Below, in pieces: positions 1 through 7,736 of a stretch of 11,384 nucleotides of DNA. The DNA lies in contig CALEYM010000209.1 in NCBI GenBank assembly GCA_937926185.1, positions 1 through 11,384 of the forward strand, read 5' to 3'. The notes under the pieces are model-generated. The model was not told where the DNA came from. It ran no database searches and saw nothing but the letters and a program-made list of their open reading frames with translations. Both the position numbers and the translations under genes were made by a program. Source of the stretch: an uncultured Bacteroidota bacterium (GTDB lineage: Bacteria > Bacteroidota > Bacteroidia > Chitinophagales > Saprospiraceae). The number at the start of each line of letters is the position of its first letter. The stretch's first letter is position 1.

Positions 1-3000
1 AAACCCTGTCGGACGACCTGGCCGGTTTCGATGCGGCGGCCTTTAAAGACATTTACGAAGAACTGGAAACGGCCGTCGCAACGGCAAAAACCGACTGGGA
101 AAGCCAGGCGCCCGGAACCCTGCCCAATATGCTGATTTGGGAACCGGTGGACGACCACCTCGACGCCATGCTCTACGCTTGCCGGTCCGACGCGTTCAAA
201 ACCCTGGATGAGGAATACAAACGCCGCATCCGGGAGATCAAAAAACAACAATTTTTAAGCGTTTTCCTCGAAAAAAATCCCGGTATCCAGCACAAAGCCG
301 GCGTGCCCCTGGGCGGAACTTTTATTCTCGTGTATCACGACGACCCCGACCCCGTAAAGCCGGCGCCCGCGACAGGTACGGCCATTTCGTTGCCGGCGGA
401 GGATCTGCCATCCAAAGACATTCCGTTTGAGCCGGAAGGGACGACTACCCTCGATTGGGATGCCGTTCAGACGCTTCCGAGATCAACCGGCGCCGAAGAG
501 CCCCTGGGCAATCAATTTAAAACCCGCGGCGAAGAACTGGAGGTGTACAACAAGGCCGTGATCAATGTGCAGTCCGATCCCTTGCTGATGCAAAACGAAT
601 CGGTGCTGAACCTGCTGAATCTGCTGACCGGTCAGCTGGTCAGCGCCGGCGGTACGCCCGTTTTTGGCGCCGATTTGCCGGTGGAAACCCGCGATATATT
701 CATCAGTACGGTCAACGGATTGGCCGACGGTACTGTTATCGCCGATTTTTACCTGCCTTACCTGTGTTGCTCCGGTTGTTCGCCGGTGCAATTCGTATTG
801 CCCACGCCGCCGCTGAATTTTACCGTTAAGATCAGCTGCATCGACGAAAACGGAAAAGCGCCGGTCAGGATCACCCCGCTGGGGGGGCAGGAACCGTACA
901 ACCTGAAAGTGGACGGCATTTTCAAGCCGCTGGAGGCGCTTTCGCTGGCGACCGGCTCGCATACGATTGTCCTGTTTGATGCAAAGGGCAATCAATCGGC
1001 GGAGCAAATCATCGTCGTTCCGGAACGGCTGACCCTGGTGAACGAACGGTACGAAACCGTGGAGCGTATAGAGAACCAATTATTTTATAAAGCAAAATTC
1101 GACATTCAGGGCGGCGCCCCGCCCTTCACGCTGCTTTCAGGCGGTGAAATCACGGAAAATAATGGCGTCTACACCTTTACCAGCCCTAAAATGCCGGATG
1201 GCGGGCAGGAATTGGTGAAAATCGCTTATGGCGACAATTGCTTCGCGGAAAAAACCTACCGGTGCGTATGCCCCGACTTTTCAATACTCCCGTTTTGCAC
1301 CGATGCCATATCGAATAAGGCGACTGTCAGGCTGAATATCAGTGCCGGAACAGCGCCTTTTAAATACAAACTGAACAATGCCGCGACGTTCACCGACTTG
1401 CCGGCAAACAAGGAATTATCACTTGCGCCGGGCGATTACACGATTGTTGTGCTGGACAGCAAACAAGCGCAATCATTGCCGGTTTCATTCACAGTTTATG
1501 CGCCGCTTTCCATTTCGGAACCGTTATTGAAATGGTCCGGACCATTTCAGAGACGCAGTTATGTATTGGAATTCGATATCTTCGGTGGAAAACAACCCTA
1601 TCAGGTAAACAACGCGGCAGGAACCATTGAATATACCAGGGGGAAACCGCCCCATTTTACCAGTAAATCCGTTCAATGCCCCGGTAAGCTTACCGTGACC
1701 ATTACGGATGCTGCGAATTGTACGTTAACCCGAACGTTCAACCCCTGTACATTTGAAAATCCGCGTGAAGAACCCATCGGCGGGATTAGTGTAGTTAAGG
1801 AACCTTCCGGCGAATCTTTTGTCGATGTAAAATCGAAATCCGGCGAATCCGGTACCCAATACAAGTTGAACGGGGAGGAGTATAAACCGGTGACCGGACG
1901 CATACCCGTCGGGCCCGGTACGCACACCATTACTTTTAAAAACGCCGAAGGCATCGAATCCGTACCGCAAAAGCTCACGGTACCGGCCTCCGACCTGGGT
2001 TCCGGCGCGCAGACCTTTAAAACAAAGACCCTGGAAGACGGAAGTATCGCACACACCGTATCCTTCGAGGTAAAGGGCGGCAAACCGCCCTACCTGGCGG
2101 AAGGCGGCGTCATAGAGGGCGTTCAATTCACCAGCGATCCGGTTCCCGAAGGCGGATCCGTGCAGGCGACTATTACCGACAGCGCCGGCGATGCCTTTTC
2201 ACAACCCTTTTTTTATGAATTCATGGCCCCGAAGCCGGCCTTCACGGTGCACCTGGAGCCTACCAACCCGCACAACGAAGCGCTGGCCACATTGGAGATC
2301 ACTGCGGGAACCGAACCCTTTGAACTAAAGGTGGACCGCGGCGAGTTCAAACCGCTGACCGGCCTGTTACTGTTGAGCCCCGGTACGCATACCCTGATCA
2401 TCCGGGATACCAATGACATTGAATCCGAACCGGTGGAAGTGATCGTGCCCGAATACGAGCCGCTGGAAACCGGACGGGAAAGCTATGACTGTATCCAGGA
2501 TGCCAACGGGAAAACCGTTTACACCCTCTCGTTTGATATTCAAGGAGGTACAGCGCCATACCATTCGGAAAATGGCCGGATCACGAACGGGCGTTTTACC
2601 AGCCATCCCGTCGCGAGAGGGCAGGAAATCGAAGTAGTGGTAACGGACAGCGTGGGTGACCGCGTCGCCAAAACCTTCCGGCACGATTGCCCCGTCCCGA
2701 AGCCCGCTTTTACCGTCAATCTGGAAGCGACTAACCCCCGCAACGATGCGCAGGTTACGTTGAACCCGACCGCCGGGATACAACCCTTTGAATTCAAAGT
2801 GGACGACGGCGAATACCAGGCCCTGAGCGGCTCTTTCCTGCTTCACGCCGGCCTGCACACGATCACGATCCGCGATATTAACGGCAGCGCGTCAGACCCG
2901 GTAGCAGTAAAAGTGCCGGAATATGTGACGCCGGTTAAATTAAAAATGCTTGACCTGAACTGCGGTTCGTTCGGCAACGGGGTGAAGATGTACGCGGCGG

Positions 3001-5882
3001 TTTTCGATGTTCAGGGCGGTACGCCACCATACGTTGCCAATTGGGGAAATGTTAATGGGGCAAGGTATCATACCGAACTCATTCCAAGCGGAGAACCATT
3101 TGAAGTAACCGTCACGGATAGCCTGGGGAACTCCGTTTCTCAATTGCTCCATCACGTGTGTCCTTCCGAAGAACCGGTCTTTACGGTTCAAGCCGCCTGC
3201 ACGGGCGCGGACGGATTGGCGCCGGTTACCGTGAATGTTCAGGCAGGGCTGCCGCCGTTCCGGGTTTTACTGGATGGCCGGGATAACAGACCCCTGGATG
3301 GCCCCTTTGCCCTGGCCGCGGGCAAACATACGATTCAAGTTATTGACGCCAACGGACAGCCATCCGGCGTTCAGGAAGTTGTAATACCCGAAACGCTCGC
3401 CTTTGCCGATGTTGTTTTCGATTGCTTGCCCAGTCAGCCCGGCGTCAAACCCCGTTTTGTCGTAAAATTGAAAATACAAGGCGGAACGCCGCCTTACCGC
3501 ACGGAAAACGGCGCAATTGAGGGCAATTTATTTACCAGTTTGCCGGTCGCCGGCGGCGAGGCATTGGCAGTAAAAATAACCGATGGCGCCGGATGTCAGC
3601 TGACAGAAACCTACCGGCATGAGTGCCCCGCTGCGCCGAAACCGGCCTTCACCCTGGCGCCCGGCTGCACGGGCGATAACGGCATTGCCCAGGTAAAAAT
3701 AGATATTCAGGCAGGCGCCCGGCCTTTTCATTTGAAAGTGGACGACCAGGATTTTAAACCCCTCTCCAATCCCTTACCGTTGAACGTCGGCGAACATACC
3801 ATTATCCTGCGCGACGCTTCCGGCTTCGAAGCCGATCCGCTGAAAATCGTTATTCCGGATGCCCTTACCCTGGTTACGGAAAAGTTCGAGTGTATAGCCG
3901 GTCCTGCCGGCAAGCAGACGTACCAGGTCTACCTCGAAATAAAAGGCGGTATTCCGCCATATCAAAGCGAAATGGGCAGGGTGAATGGGAATCGGATCGT
4001 CAGCCAGGCCGTGTCCAGCGGGGAGTCCCTTAAACTGACGGTGACGGATTCGGGCGGCTGCCGCGTGTCGAAAACTTTGCGCTACGAATGTCAGCTGCCG
4101 GCGCCGGTTTTTACCCTCACGGCCGCTTGTACCGACGCCAAAGGGCTGGCGCCACTTAAGTTCGACATTCGGGAAGGGACGGCGCCGTACTACTATAAAG
4201 TGGACGACCAGGAATTCAAACCCCTGATCGACCCCGTTTTGATCGGCGCCGGTAAACACAGCATCGTCGTGCGCGATGCCATGGGAACTGACTCTGAGCC
4301 GCAAACGATAAACATACCGGAAGCGCTCACGCTGATGCCGGAAACGTACGAATGTGGGAAAAATGAAAAAGGTCAGTCTTTTTATGTGCTCAGCCTGGAT
4401 ATCCGCGGCGGCGTACCGCCCTATACCGCCAATAGTGGCCGCATCACGGAAAATCAATTTATCAGCGGGCAGATCATCAGCGGCCAGGCGTTTGAACTGA
4501 CTGTCAGCGACAGCGCCGGCTGCCGGGTAACAAAAACCCTGCGCCATGAATGCCCCGCTGCGCAACTGATCGTTCATCCGAACCTCGGACCTACCAACGC
4601 CGCGAACTTTGCAAAACTGACGCTGAAAATTGAATCAGGCAAGTCGCCGTTCACCTACAAACTGGACCAACAGGAGTTTCAACCGCTCCCCGAGGCCATC
4701 ACGCTCGCCTCGGGCGCCCATACCCTCGTCATCCGTGATGCCGCCGGCATGGAATCGCTCCCCCTTTCTATCGAAGTGCCGGCGGCACTATCGGTGAGTA
4801 AAGAAGCTTACCAATGCGCCACGCTCGCCGAAGGCCGGCAGGTTTATACCGTAAAATTTGAAATTACCGGGGGAGTGCCGCCTTTTGAAGCGACAAACGG
4901 AACGCTGCGCGGCTCCAGCTACGAGAGCGTTCAGACGGAAAGTGGCGCCGCATTGAACGTGGAAATCAACGACGCGCGCGGCACCCGGATCGAACGGACG
5001 TTCAAACACGAATGCGCCGACACCCGGCTGTGCACCCTGCCCTGCGAGGGCCAGGCCCTGCGCAGCGGTTACCGCCTCTGGCTGACCGAATCGTCGAAAA
5101 GCGTGCCCTACACCCGTTACGAGATCAACTCCGCCAAACTTGTCTTCGATGGCCCCGACGGACGCAAAATCGACCTCAGCCGGCACTTCGGCCTGCTGAT
5201 ACAAGCCACGCCGGAGCAACTGAACGCCGATTTTGCCGCGACGGTCAAAGGCTGGACGGACAAAATCAACGCGGAGATTGCACGGGCCGTGGGAATGAAA
5301 GACTGGCTGCGACTCGATTTTACGCCCGCCGCGAATGTCCGTTTTGCCACGCTTTGGATAGAACATTTTCAGTGCCTCGGCTTCGAAATTCAGGTAAACG
5401 TGTCCACGTCGCGGCTGGAGGGAAAAGAAAAATATTTATACGAATATACGACGAAAGGAACGGAGATAACGCCCATTTCGGCGCCCATGACCGAATTACA
5501 GCCACCCTTTGCCATACCGCCGTTCCACCGCATGGTAAAAGACAAATGCCTCGAATTGACCGGCGGCGTTAGTCTGGAATGGAAACCCATCGCCAAACCG
5601 TTCAACCTGCCCGTCCGTATCCTGAAAACCGTTCAGGGCAACGAAGTTACCCTACAGGCACAGGCCTCCGAACTGGCCAAAGCGCTGCTGGACGGCTCGG
5701 TCAGCTTTATCTGGGAAGTGGCCGACGCGGCGCCCGTGCTGGCCATGGGCGAAAAAGCCCGTTTTAAGTTCCTGAATCTCGCCCCCTCCGAGAAAAAGGC
5801 CGTGCTGATCGCCATCCATCAATCCGGCGCCAGCGTGATGACCACCGATACGATCATTTTACCGCCTACTAAAACGAAATGA
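1..5882 (+). CDS. Giant repeat protein of an eCIS locus, candidate fibre or surface adhesin (5' partial)
   Basis: The frame is open from the left edge (first complete codon at 3) to the TGA at 5880-5882. The ATG at 129 is only an internal methionine, because coding-like sequence continues upstream, so the true start is outside the window; 1959 residues are visible. Numbering from nt 3, residues 1-270 are non-repetitive and include GIQHKAGVPLGGTF, followed by YLPYLCCSGC around residue 255, possibly a metal or disulfide site. Residues 271-1673 are nine tandem units of about 155 residues. Each has a half with an 'AGxxPF..KVD...F.PL...GxHTIxxRD' pattern and a half with 'F.I.GGxPPY...VTDSxG....RHEC'. 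These resemble SprB-like or other Ig-like beta-sandwiches of Bacteroidota surface proteins. Residues 1674-1959 form a distinct C-terminal region ending in a PKD-like stretch. The gene overlaps the tape measure gene by ATGA, so it is probably co-translated with eCIS genes. A fibre, adhesin or baseplate-decorating role is inference; I do not recognise a named gene. Confidence 0.85.
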   Translation, partial: TLSDDLAGFDAAAFKDIYEELETAVATAKTDWESQAPGTLPNMLIWEPVDDHLDAMLYACRSDAFKTLDEEYKRRIREIKKQQFLSVFLEKNPGIQHKAGVPLGGTFILVYHDDPDPVKPAPATGTAISLPAEDLPSKDIPFEPEGTTTLDWDAVQTLPRSTGAEEPLGNQFKTRGEELEVYNKAVINVQSDPLLMQNESVLNLLNLLTGQLVSAGGTPVFGADLPVETRDIFISTVNGLADGTVIADFYLPYLCCSGCSPVQFVLPTPPLNFTVKISCIDENGKAPVRITPLGGQEPYNLKVDGIFKPLEALSLATGSHTIVLFDAKGNQSAEQIIVVPERLTLVNERYETVERIENQLFYKAKFDIQGGAPPFTLLSGGEITENNGVYTFTSPKMPDGGQELVKIAYGDNCFAEKTYRCVCPDFSILPFCTDAISNKATVRLNISAGTAPFKYKLNNAATFTDLPANKELSLAPGDYTIVVLDSKQAQSLPVSFTVYAPLSISEPLLKWSGPFQRRSYVLEFDIFGGKQPYQVNNAAGTIEYTRGKPPHFTSKSVQCPGKLTVTITDAANCTLTRTFNPCTFENPREEPIGGISVVKEPSGESFVDVKSKSGESGTQYKLNGEEYKPVTGRIPVGPGTHTITFKNAEGIESVPQKLTVPASDLGSGAQTFKTKTLEDGSIAHTVSFEVKGGKPPYLAEGGVIEGVQFTSDPVPEGGSVQATITDSAGDAFSQPFFYEFMAPKPAFTVHLEPTNPHNEALATLEITAGTEPFELKVDRGEFKPLTGLLLLSPGTHTLIIRDTNDIESEPVEVIVPEYEPLETGRESYDCIQDANGKTVYTLSFDIQGGTAPYHSENGRITNGRFTSHPVARGQEIEVVVTDSVGDRVAKTFRHDCPVPKPAFTVNLEATNPRNDAQVTLNPTAGIQPFEFKVDDGEYQALSGSFLLHAGLHTITIRDINGSASDPVAVKVPEYVTPVKLKMLDLNCGSFGNGVKMYAAVFDVQGGTPPYVANWGNVNGARYHTELIPSGEPFEVTVTDSLGNSVSQLLHHVCPSEEPVFTVQAACTGADGLAPVTVNVQAGLPPFRVLLDGRDNRPLDGPFALAAGKHTIQVIDANGQPSGVQEVVIPETLAFADVVFDCLPSQPGVKPRFVVKLKIQGGTPPYRTENGAIEGNLFTSLPVAGGEALAVKITDGAGCQLTETYRHECPAAPKPAFTLAPGCTGDNGIAQVKIDIQAGARPFHLKVDDQDFKPLSNPLPLNVGEHTIILRDASGFEADPLKIVIPDALTLVTEKFECIAGPAGKQTYQVYLEIKGGIPPYQSEMGRVNGNRIVSQAVSSGESLKLTVTDSGGCRVSKTLRYECQLPAPVFTLTAACTDAKGLAPLKFDIREGTAPYYYKVDDQEFKPLIDPVLIGAGKHSIVVRDAMGTDSEPQTINIPEALTLMPETYECGKNEKGQSFYVLSLDIRGGVPPYTANSGRITENQFISGQIISGQAFELTVSDSAGCRVTKTLRHECPAAQLIVHPNLGPTNAANFAKLTLKIESGKSPFTYKLDQQEFQPLPEAITLASGAHTLVIRDAAGMESLPLSIEVPAALSVSKEAYQCATLAEGRQVYTVKFEITGGVPPFEATNGTLRGSSYESVQTESGAALNVEINDARGTRIERTFKHECADTRLCTLPCEGQALRSGYRLWLTESSKSVPYTRYEINSAKLVFDGPDGRKIDLSRHFGLLIQATPEQLNADFAATVKGWTDKINAEIARAVGMKDWLRLDFTPAANVRFATLWIEHFQCLGFEIQVNVSTSRLEGKEKYLYEYTTKGTEITPISAPMTELQPPFAIPPFHRMVKDKCLELTGGVSLEWKPIAKPFNLPVRILKTVQGNEVTLQAQASELAKALLDGSVSFIWEVADAAPVLAMGEKARFKFLNLAPSEKKAVLIAIHQSGASVMTTDTIILPPTKTK
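813..5021 (+). repeat. Nine tandem ~155-residue A-B units inside the giant protein
   Basis: Aligning the translated frame by eye gives units starting near 813, 1278, 1779, 2235, 2703, 3174, 3642, 4104 and 4566, with the last ending near 5021. Most are 462-471 bp long. Each unit has an A half, typically opening PAFTV or PVFTL with a G..PF..K.D core and a G.HTI...D motif, and a B half with F.I.GG.PPY, G.I....F.S and V.VTDS.G, ending near (R/K)HEC. Units 4-9 are close relatives. Units 1-3 are more diverged, and unit 3 lacks cysteines. Both halves look like small beta-sandwiches related to SprB-type repeats, which is a family-level inference. The array shows divergence rather than recent identical duplication. 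Confidence 0.85.
5879..5882 (+). other. ATGA stop/start overlap of giant-protein and tape measure genes
   Basis: The ATG of the tape measure gene (5879-5881) shares two bases with the TGA of the giant gene (5880-5882). This four-base overlap is typical of translational coupling by terminating and re-initiating ribosomes. It supports a single transcript and decides the tape measure start, since the conserved N-terminal family motif begins only a few residues later. Confidence 0.8.
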
Positions 5883-7708
5883 ACGCCGCTAATACATTCC
5901 GGATACAACGGCTGGGCCTCGACGTAGAGTTCAACGGCCCGGAGGCCGCCGGCCTGGCTTTCCAGTCCAGGCTGTCCGAATGGTGTTCCGCCTGGCTGGC
6001 CGGCGCCCTGGAGCAGGCGCTGAAAAATTACGCCCCGGACCAGGAACTCCACTGGGCGCTCGACCGGTTGGACTTGCAGATTGACGACCTTATTGCTCCG
6101 GACCAACTGGAAGAAAAACTGCCCGCATTGCTGCAATCCGCCCTGGAAAGCGCGCTAAGGGAAGCCCGCGCGCCGCACCCGGCGCCCGGCAATGCCGTCG
6201 TTATTGGAAAAAATCAAATCGCCGCACCCGCAAACCCCGGCAGCCAAATGAAGACTGCCGCCCAAAACACCTGGGACGCCTTCTGCCATTTTCTCCGTAC
6301 CGGCTGGTTGCCCTGGTCGTTTCGCCTGCCCGGCGGCCATTCGCTGGAAACGGCGGTGCGGGCTGTCTGGCAGGAACGCGGCGAACGCGCGGCGCTGACC
6401 GAGGCCTTGCGAAAAACCCTGCAGGCGCGGGAATCGCGGCAACGCTTAGTTCGGCAGTTTTCACAGGCCTGGGTGGAAGAAATTGCCGCGATCCTGGCGC
6501 CGGGACAAACGGTGACGATCCGGCAGATTATCCGCTTGCTGCACCGGGAAAGTAATGCTGTTCCGGCTCTGCGTCCCGCGGAAAATCGCTTGTGGGAAAT
6601 TGCGCTGGCCCAGGGCGCGGGCGGCAGGTCGGCGTATTCGGTGGCAGAACTGATGCAGGACCTTTTTACAGAAAGCCTGCCCGGCGAATCGATGGATTTG
6701 TTGCGGGAAACCGCCGTCCACCTGACCAGGTCGCCCCGGGATGAAAAACCGGATGTGCCTGCCGGTGTGCGCCGGGCCCTGCAATTCGCCCTGCAGGATT
6801 GGCTGGAATCGTTCCGATCCGATGCGCCGGGCGGCTTGGGGGCCAATGCAGCCGACTCGTCGGACGCCTTCAAGTCGTCAGACGAGTCCGGGCAGACCGC
6901 CTTTCAGGATAACTCGTCGGACGACTCCGGGTCTAATGTCGTCAACTTAAGGCCTCGGAGAGGCCCGACGTTTGTAGAATTGAAGTTTGGGAAGATTGTG
7001 AGGGCCTCGGAGAGGCCTAACGTTAATACCATTTTCAGTGCCTTTCACGCTAAAACCACAAACGTTAGGCCTCTCCGAGGCCATGAAACATACCGGGAAC
7101 CGACAAGTTCTACAAACGTTGGGCCTCTCCGAGGCATTAAGTTGACGACATTAGACTCCGGGTCATCCAATGCGTCAGAACAAATGGCAACCTCAACGCT
7201 GCCGGCTGACTACCTCGCCGAAGGCATTTACATTGAAAATTCGGGTCTGGTGTTGCTTCACCCCTTTATTCCTTTGTTTTTTGAAACGCTTGGGGTGGTC
7301 AAAGATGAAAAAATAGTCGATCCCGACAAAGCCCTGGCTCTGCTGCACTTTCTGGCGAGCGGCGAAACGACGGCGCCCGAACACGAACTCGTGCTCCCGA
7401 AAATCCTCTGCGGTTTGCCCCCCGATACCGTGGCCGGCCCAGCCGTACTGCTGAATGAAAACGACATGTCAGAAAGTATCAACCTGCTTGAAACCGCTAT
7501 CGGCTACTGGGAAGCCCTGAAAAACACCTCGCCCGACGGCTTGCGCGATACCTTTCTGCGGCGCCCCGGAAAAATATCCCGGCGCGACGCGGACTGGCTG
7601 CTGCAGGTGGAACGCCAAAGCTTCGACATCCTGCTCGACGATTTGCCCTGGGGCCTGTCGGTGTTGCAATTTCCATGGATGGCGGAGTTGGTGTGGGTGG
7701 AGTGGTGA
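5879..7708 (+). CDS. Contractile injection system tape measure protein (Afp14/Pvc14-like)
   Basis: This 609-residue protein matches the eCIS tape measure family at both ends. Residues 5-95 carry IQRLGLDVEF, then a helical RLSEW...ALEQAL stretch and LDRLDLQIDDL, the conserved N-terminal pattern. Residues 443-609 carry the family's C-terminal signature: IYIENSGLVLLHPFIP, EHELVLPKILCGLP, EALKNTSPDGLRDTFL, RRPGK, LLQVERQSFDILLDDLPWG and a final PWMAELVWVEW. The protein is expected to lie inside the tube during assembly and set particle length. Between the ends is a helical region (about 120-320) and then a low-complexity linker (about 326-426) rich in Ser, Asp, Arg and Gly. The linker is encoded by DNA inverted repeats and does not resemble the family. 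The start is fixed by the ATGA overlap with the upstream gene, and the cargo gene follows after 28 bp. Identification is from memory of the family pattern and is strong. Confidence 0.92.
   Translation: MNAANTFRIQRLGLDVEFNGPEAAGLAFQSRLSEWCSAWLAGALEQALKNYAPDQELHWALDRLDLQIDDLIAPDQLEEKLPALLQSALESALREARAPHPAPGNAVVIGKNQIAAPANPGSQMKTAAQNTWDAFCHFLRTGWLPWSFRLPGGHSLETAVRAVWQERGERAALTEALRKTLQARESRQRLVRQFSQAWVEEIAAILAPGQTVTIRQIIRLLHRESNAVPALRPAENRLWEIALAQGAGGRSAYSVAELMQDLFTESLPGESMDLLRETAVHLTRSPRDEKPDVPAGVRRALQFALQDWLESFRSDAPGGLGANAADSSDAFKSSDESGQTAFQDNSSDDSGSNVVNLRPRRGPTFVELKFGKIVRASERPNVNTIFSAFHAKTTNVRPLRGHETYREPTSSTNVGPLRGIKLTTLDSGSSNASEQMATSTLPADYLAEGIYIENSGLVLLHPFIPLFFETLGVVKDEKIVDPDKALALLHFLASGETTAPEHELVLPKILCGLPPDTVAGPAVLLNENDMSESINLLETAIGYWEALKNTSPDGLRDTFLRRPGKISRRDADWLLQVERQSFDILLDDLPWGLSVLQFPWMAELVWVEW
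6854..6888 (+). repeat. 13-bp inverted repeat (GTCGGACG hairpin) in tape measure gene
   Basis: GACTCGTCGGACG at 6854-6866 faces CGTCAGACGAGTC at 6876-6888, pairing at 12 of 13 positions across a 9-nt loop. A further partial copy, ACTCGTCGGACGACT, lies at 6912-6926 and contains its own short palindrome CGTC-G-GACG. The hairpin sits in the Ser/Asp-rich linker just upstream of the larger nested inverted repeats, so it may belong to the same element or be a neighbouring one. Confidence 0.75.
6931..7156 (+). repeat. 49-bp imperfect inverted repeat forming outer stem of a palindromic element
   Basis: The left arm at 6931-6979 is the reverse complement of the right arm at 7108-7156 at 47 of 49 positions by eye. 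The outermost 20 bases of each arm match perfectly. GACTCCGGGTC occurs at both outer borders (6923-6933 and 7154-7164). The whole segment is read through in frame by the tape measure gene as about residues 351-426. Mismatches are one C/T and one C/A pair. The element resembles in concept the in-frame palindromic elements known from Rickettsia, though no sequence relation is claimed. Exact boundaries beyond the arms are uncertain. Confidence 0.9.
7003..7082 (+). repeat. Perfect 22-bp inverted repeat, inner stem of the palindromic element
   Basis: The arm at 7003-7024 is the exact reverse complement of the arm at 7061-7082, separated by 36 nt. The shared core is GGCCTCGGAGAGGCC followed by a short ACGTT-containing tail. 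The same core appears with one or two changes at 6951-6972 (same orientation as the left arm) and 7115-7136 (opposite orientation). That gives four core copies in a plus-plus-minus-minus arrangement, nested inside the outer 49-bp arms. No U-tract follows, so this is not a terminator. Confidence 0.9.
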
Positions 7709-7736
7709 AACCAAATCTATCAAACTATATACGCTT
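7709..7736 (+). other. 28-bp gap between tape measure and toxin genes
   Basis: This short AT-rich spacer has no visible terminator, promoter or clear purine-rich ribosome binding site ahead of the GTG at 7737. The spacing is compatible with an operon. Weak or absent Shine-Dalgarno sites are usual in Bacteroidota. Confidence 0.6.

Noticed and set aside
129..131. ATG at 129 as start of the giant gene
   Set aside because: The frame is open and coding-like back to the window edge, with helical, charged sequence continuing smoothly upstream.
3774..4577. Long minus-strand open frame (267 codons) and other minus-strand frames opposite the giant gene
   Set aside because: They lie opposite a clear repeat protein, have no recognisable domain, and their internal similarity simply mirrors the repeat array.
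5012..5572. Plus-strand 186-codon frame inside the giant gene
   Set aside because: Out-of-frame, Arg/His/Pro-rich translation typical of GC-rich shadow frames; the main frame is continuous and coding-like.
6214..6873. Minus-strand 219-codon frame in the tape measure gene
   Set aside because: Arg/Ser/Ala-rich shadow over the conserved tape measure frame.
7003..7082. Intrinsic terminator
   Set aside because: No U-tract follows the stem, the loop is 36 nt, and the coding frame with conserved family motifs continues downstream.
6951..7136. CRISPR array
   Set aside because: The four repeats are in opposite orientations, irregularly spaced, shorter than usual CRISPR repeats and inside a coding frame.
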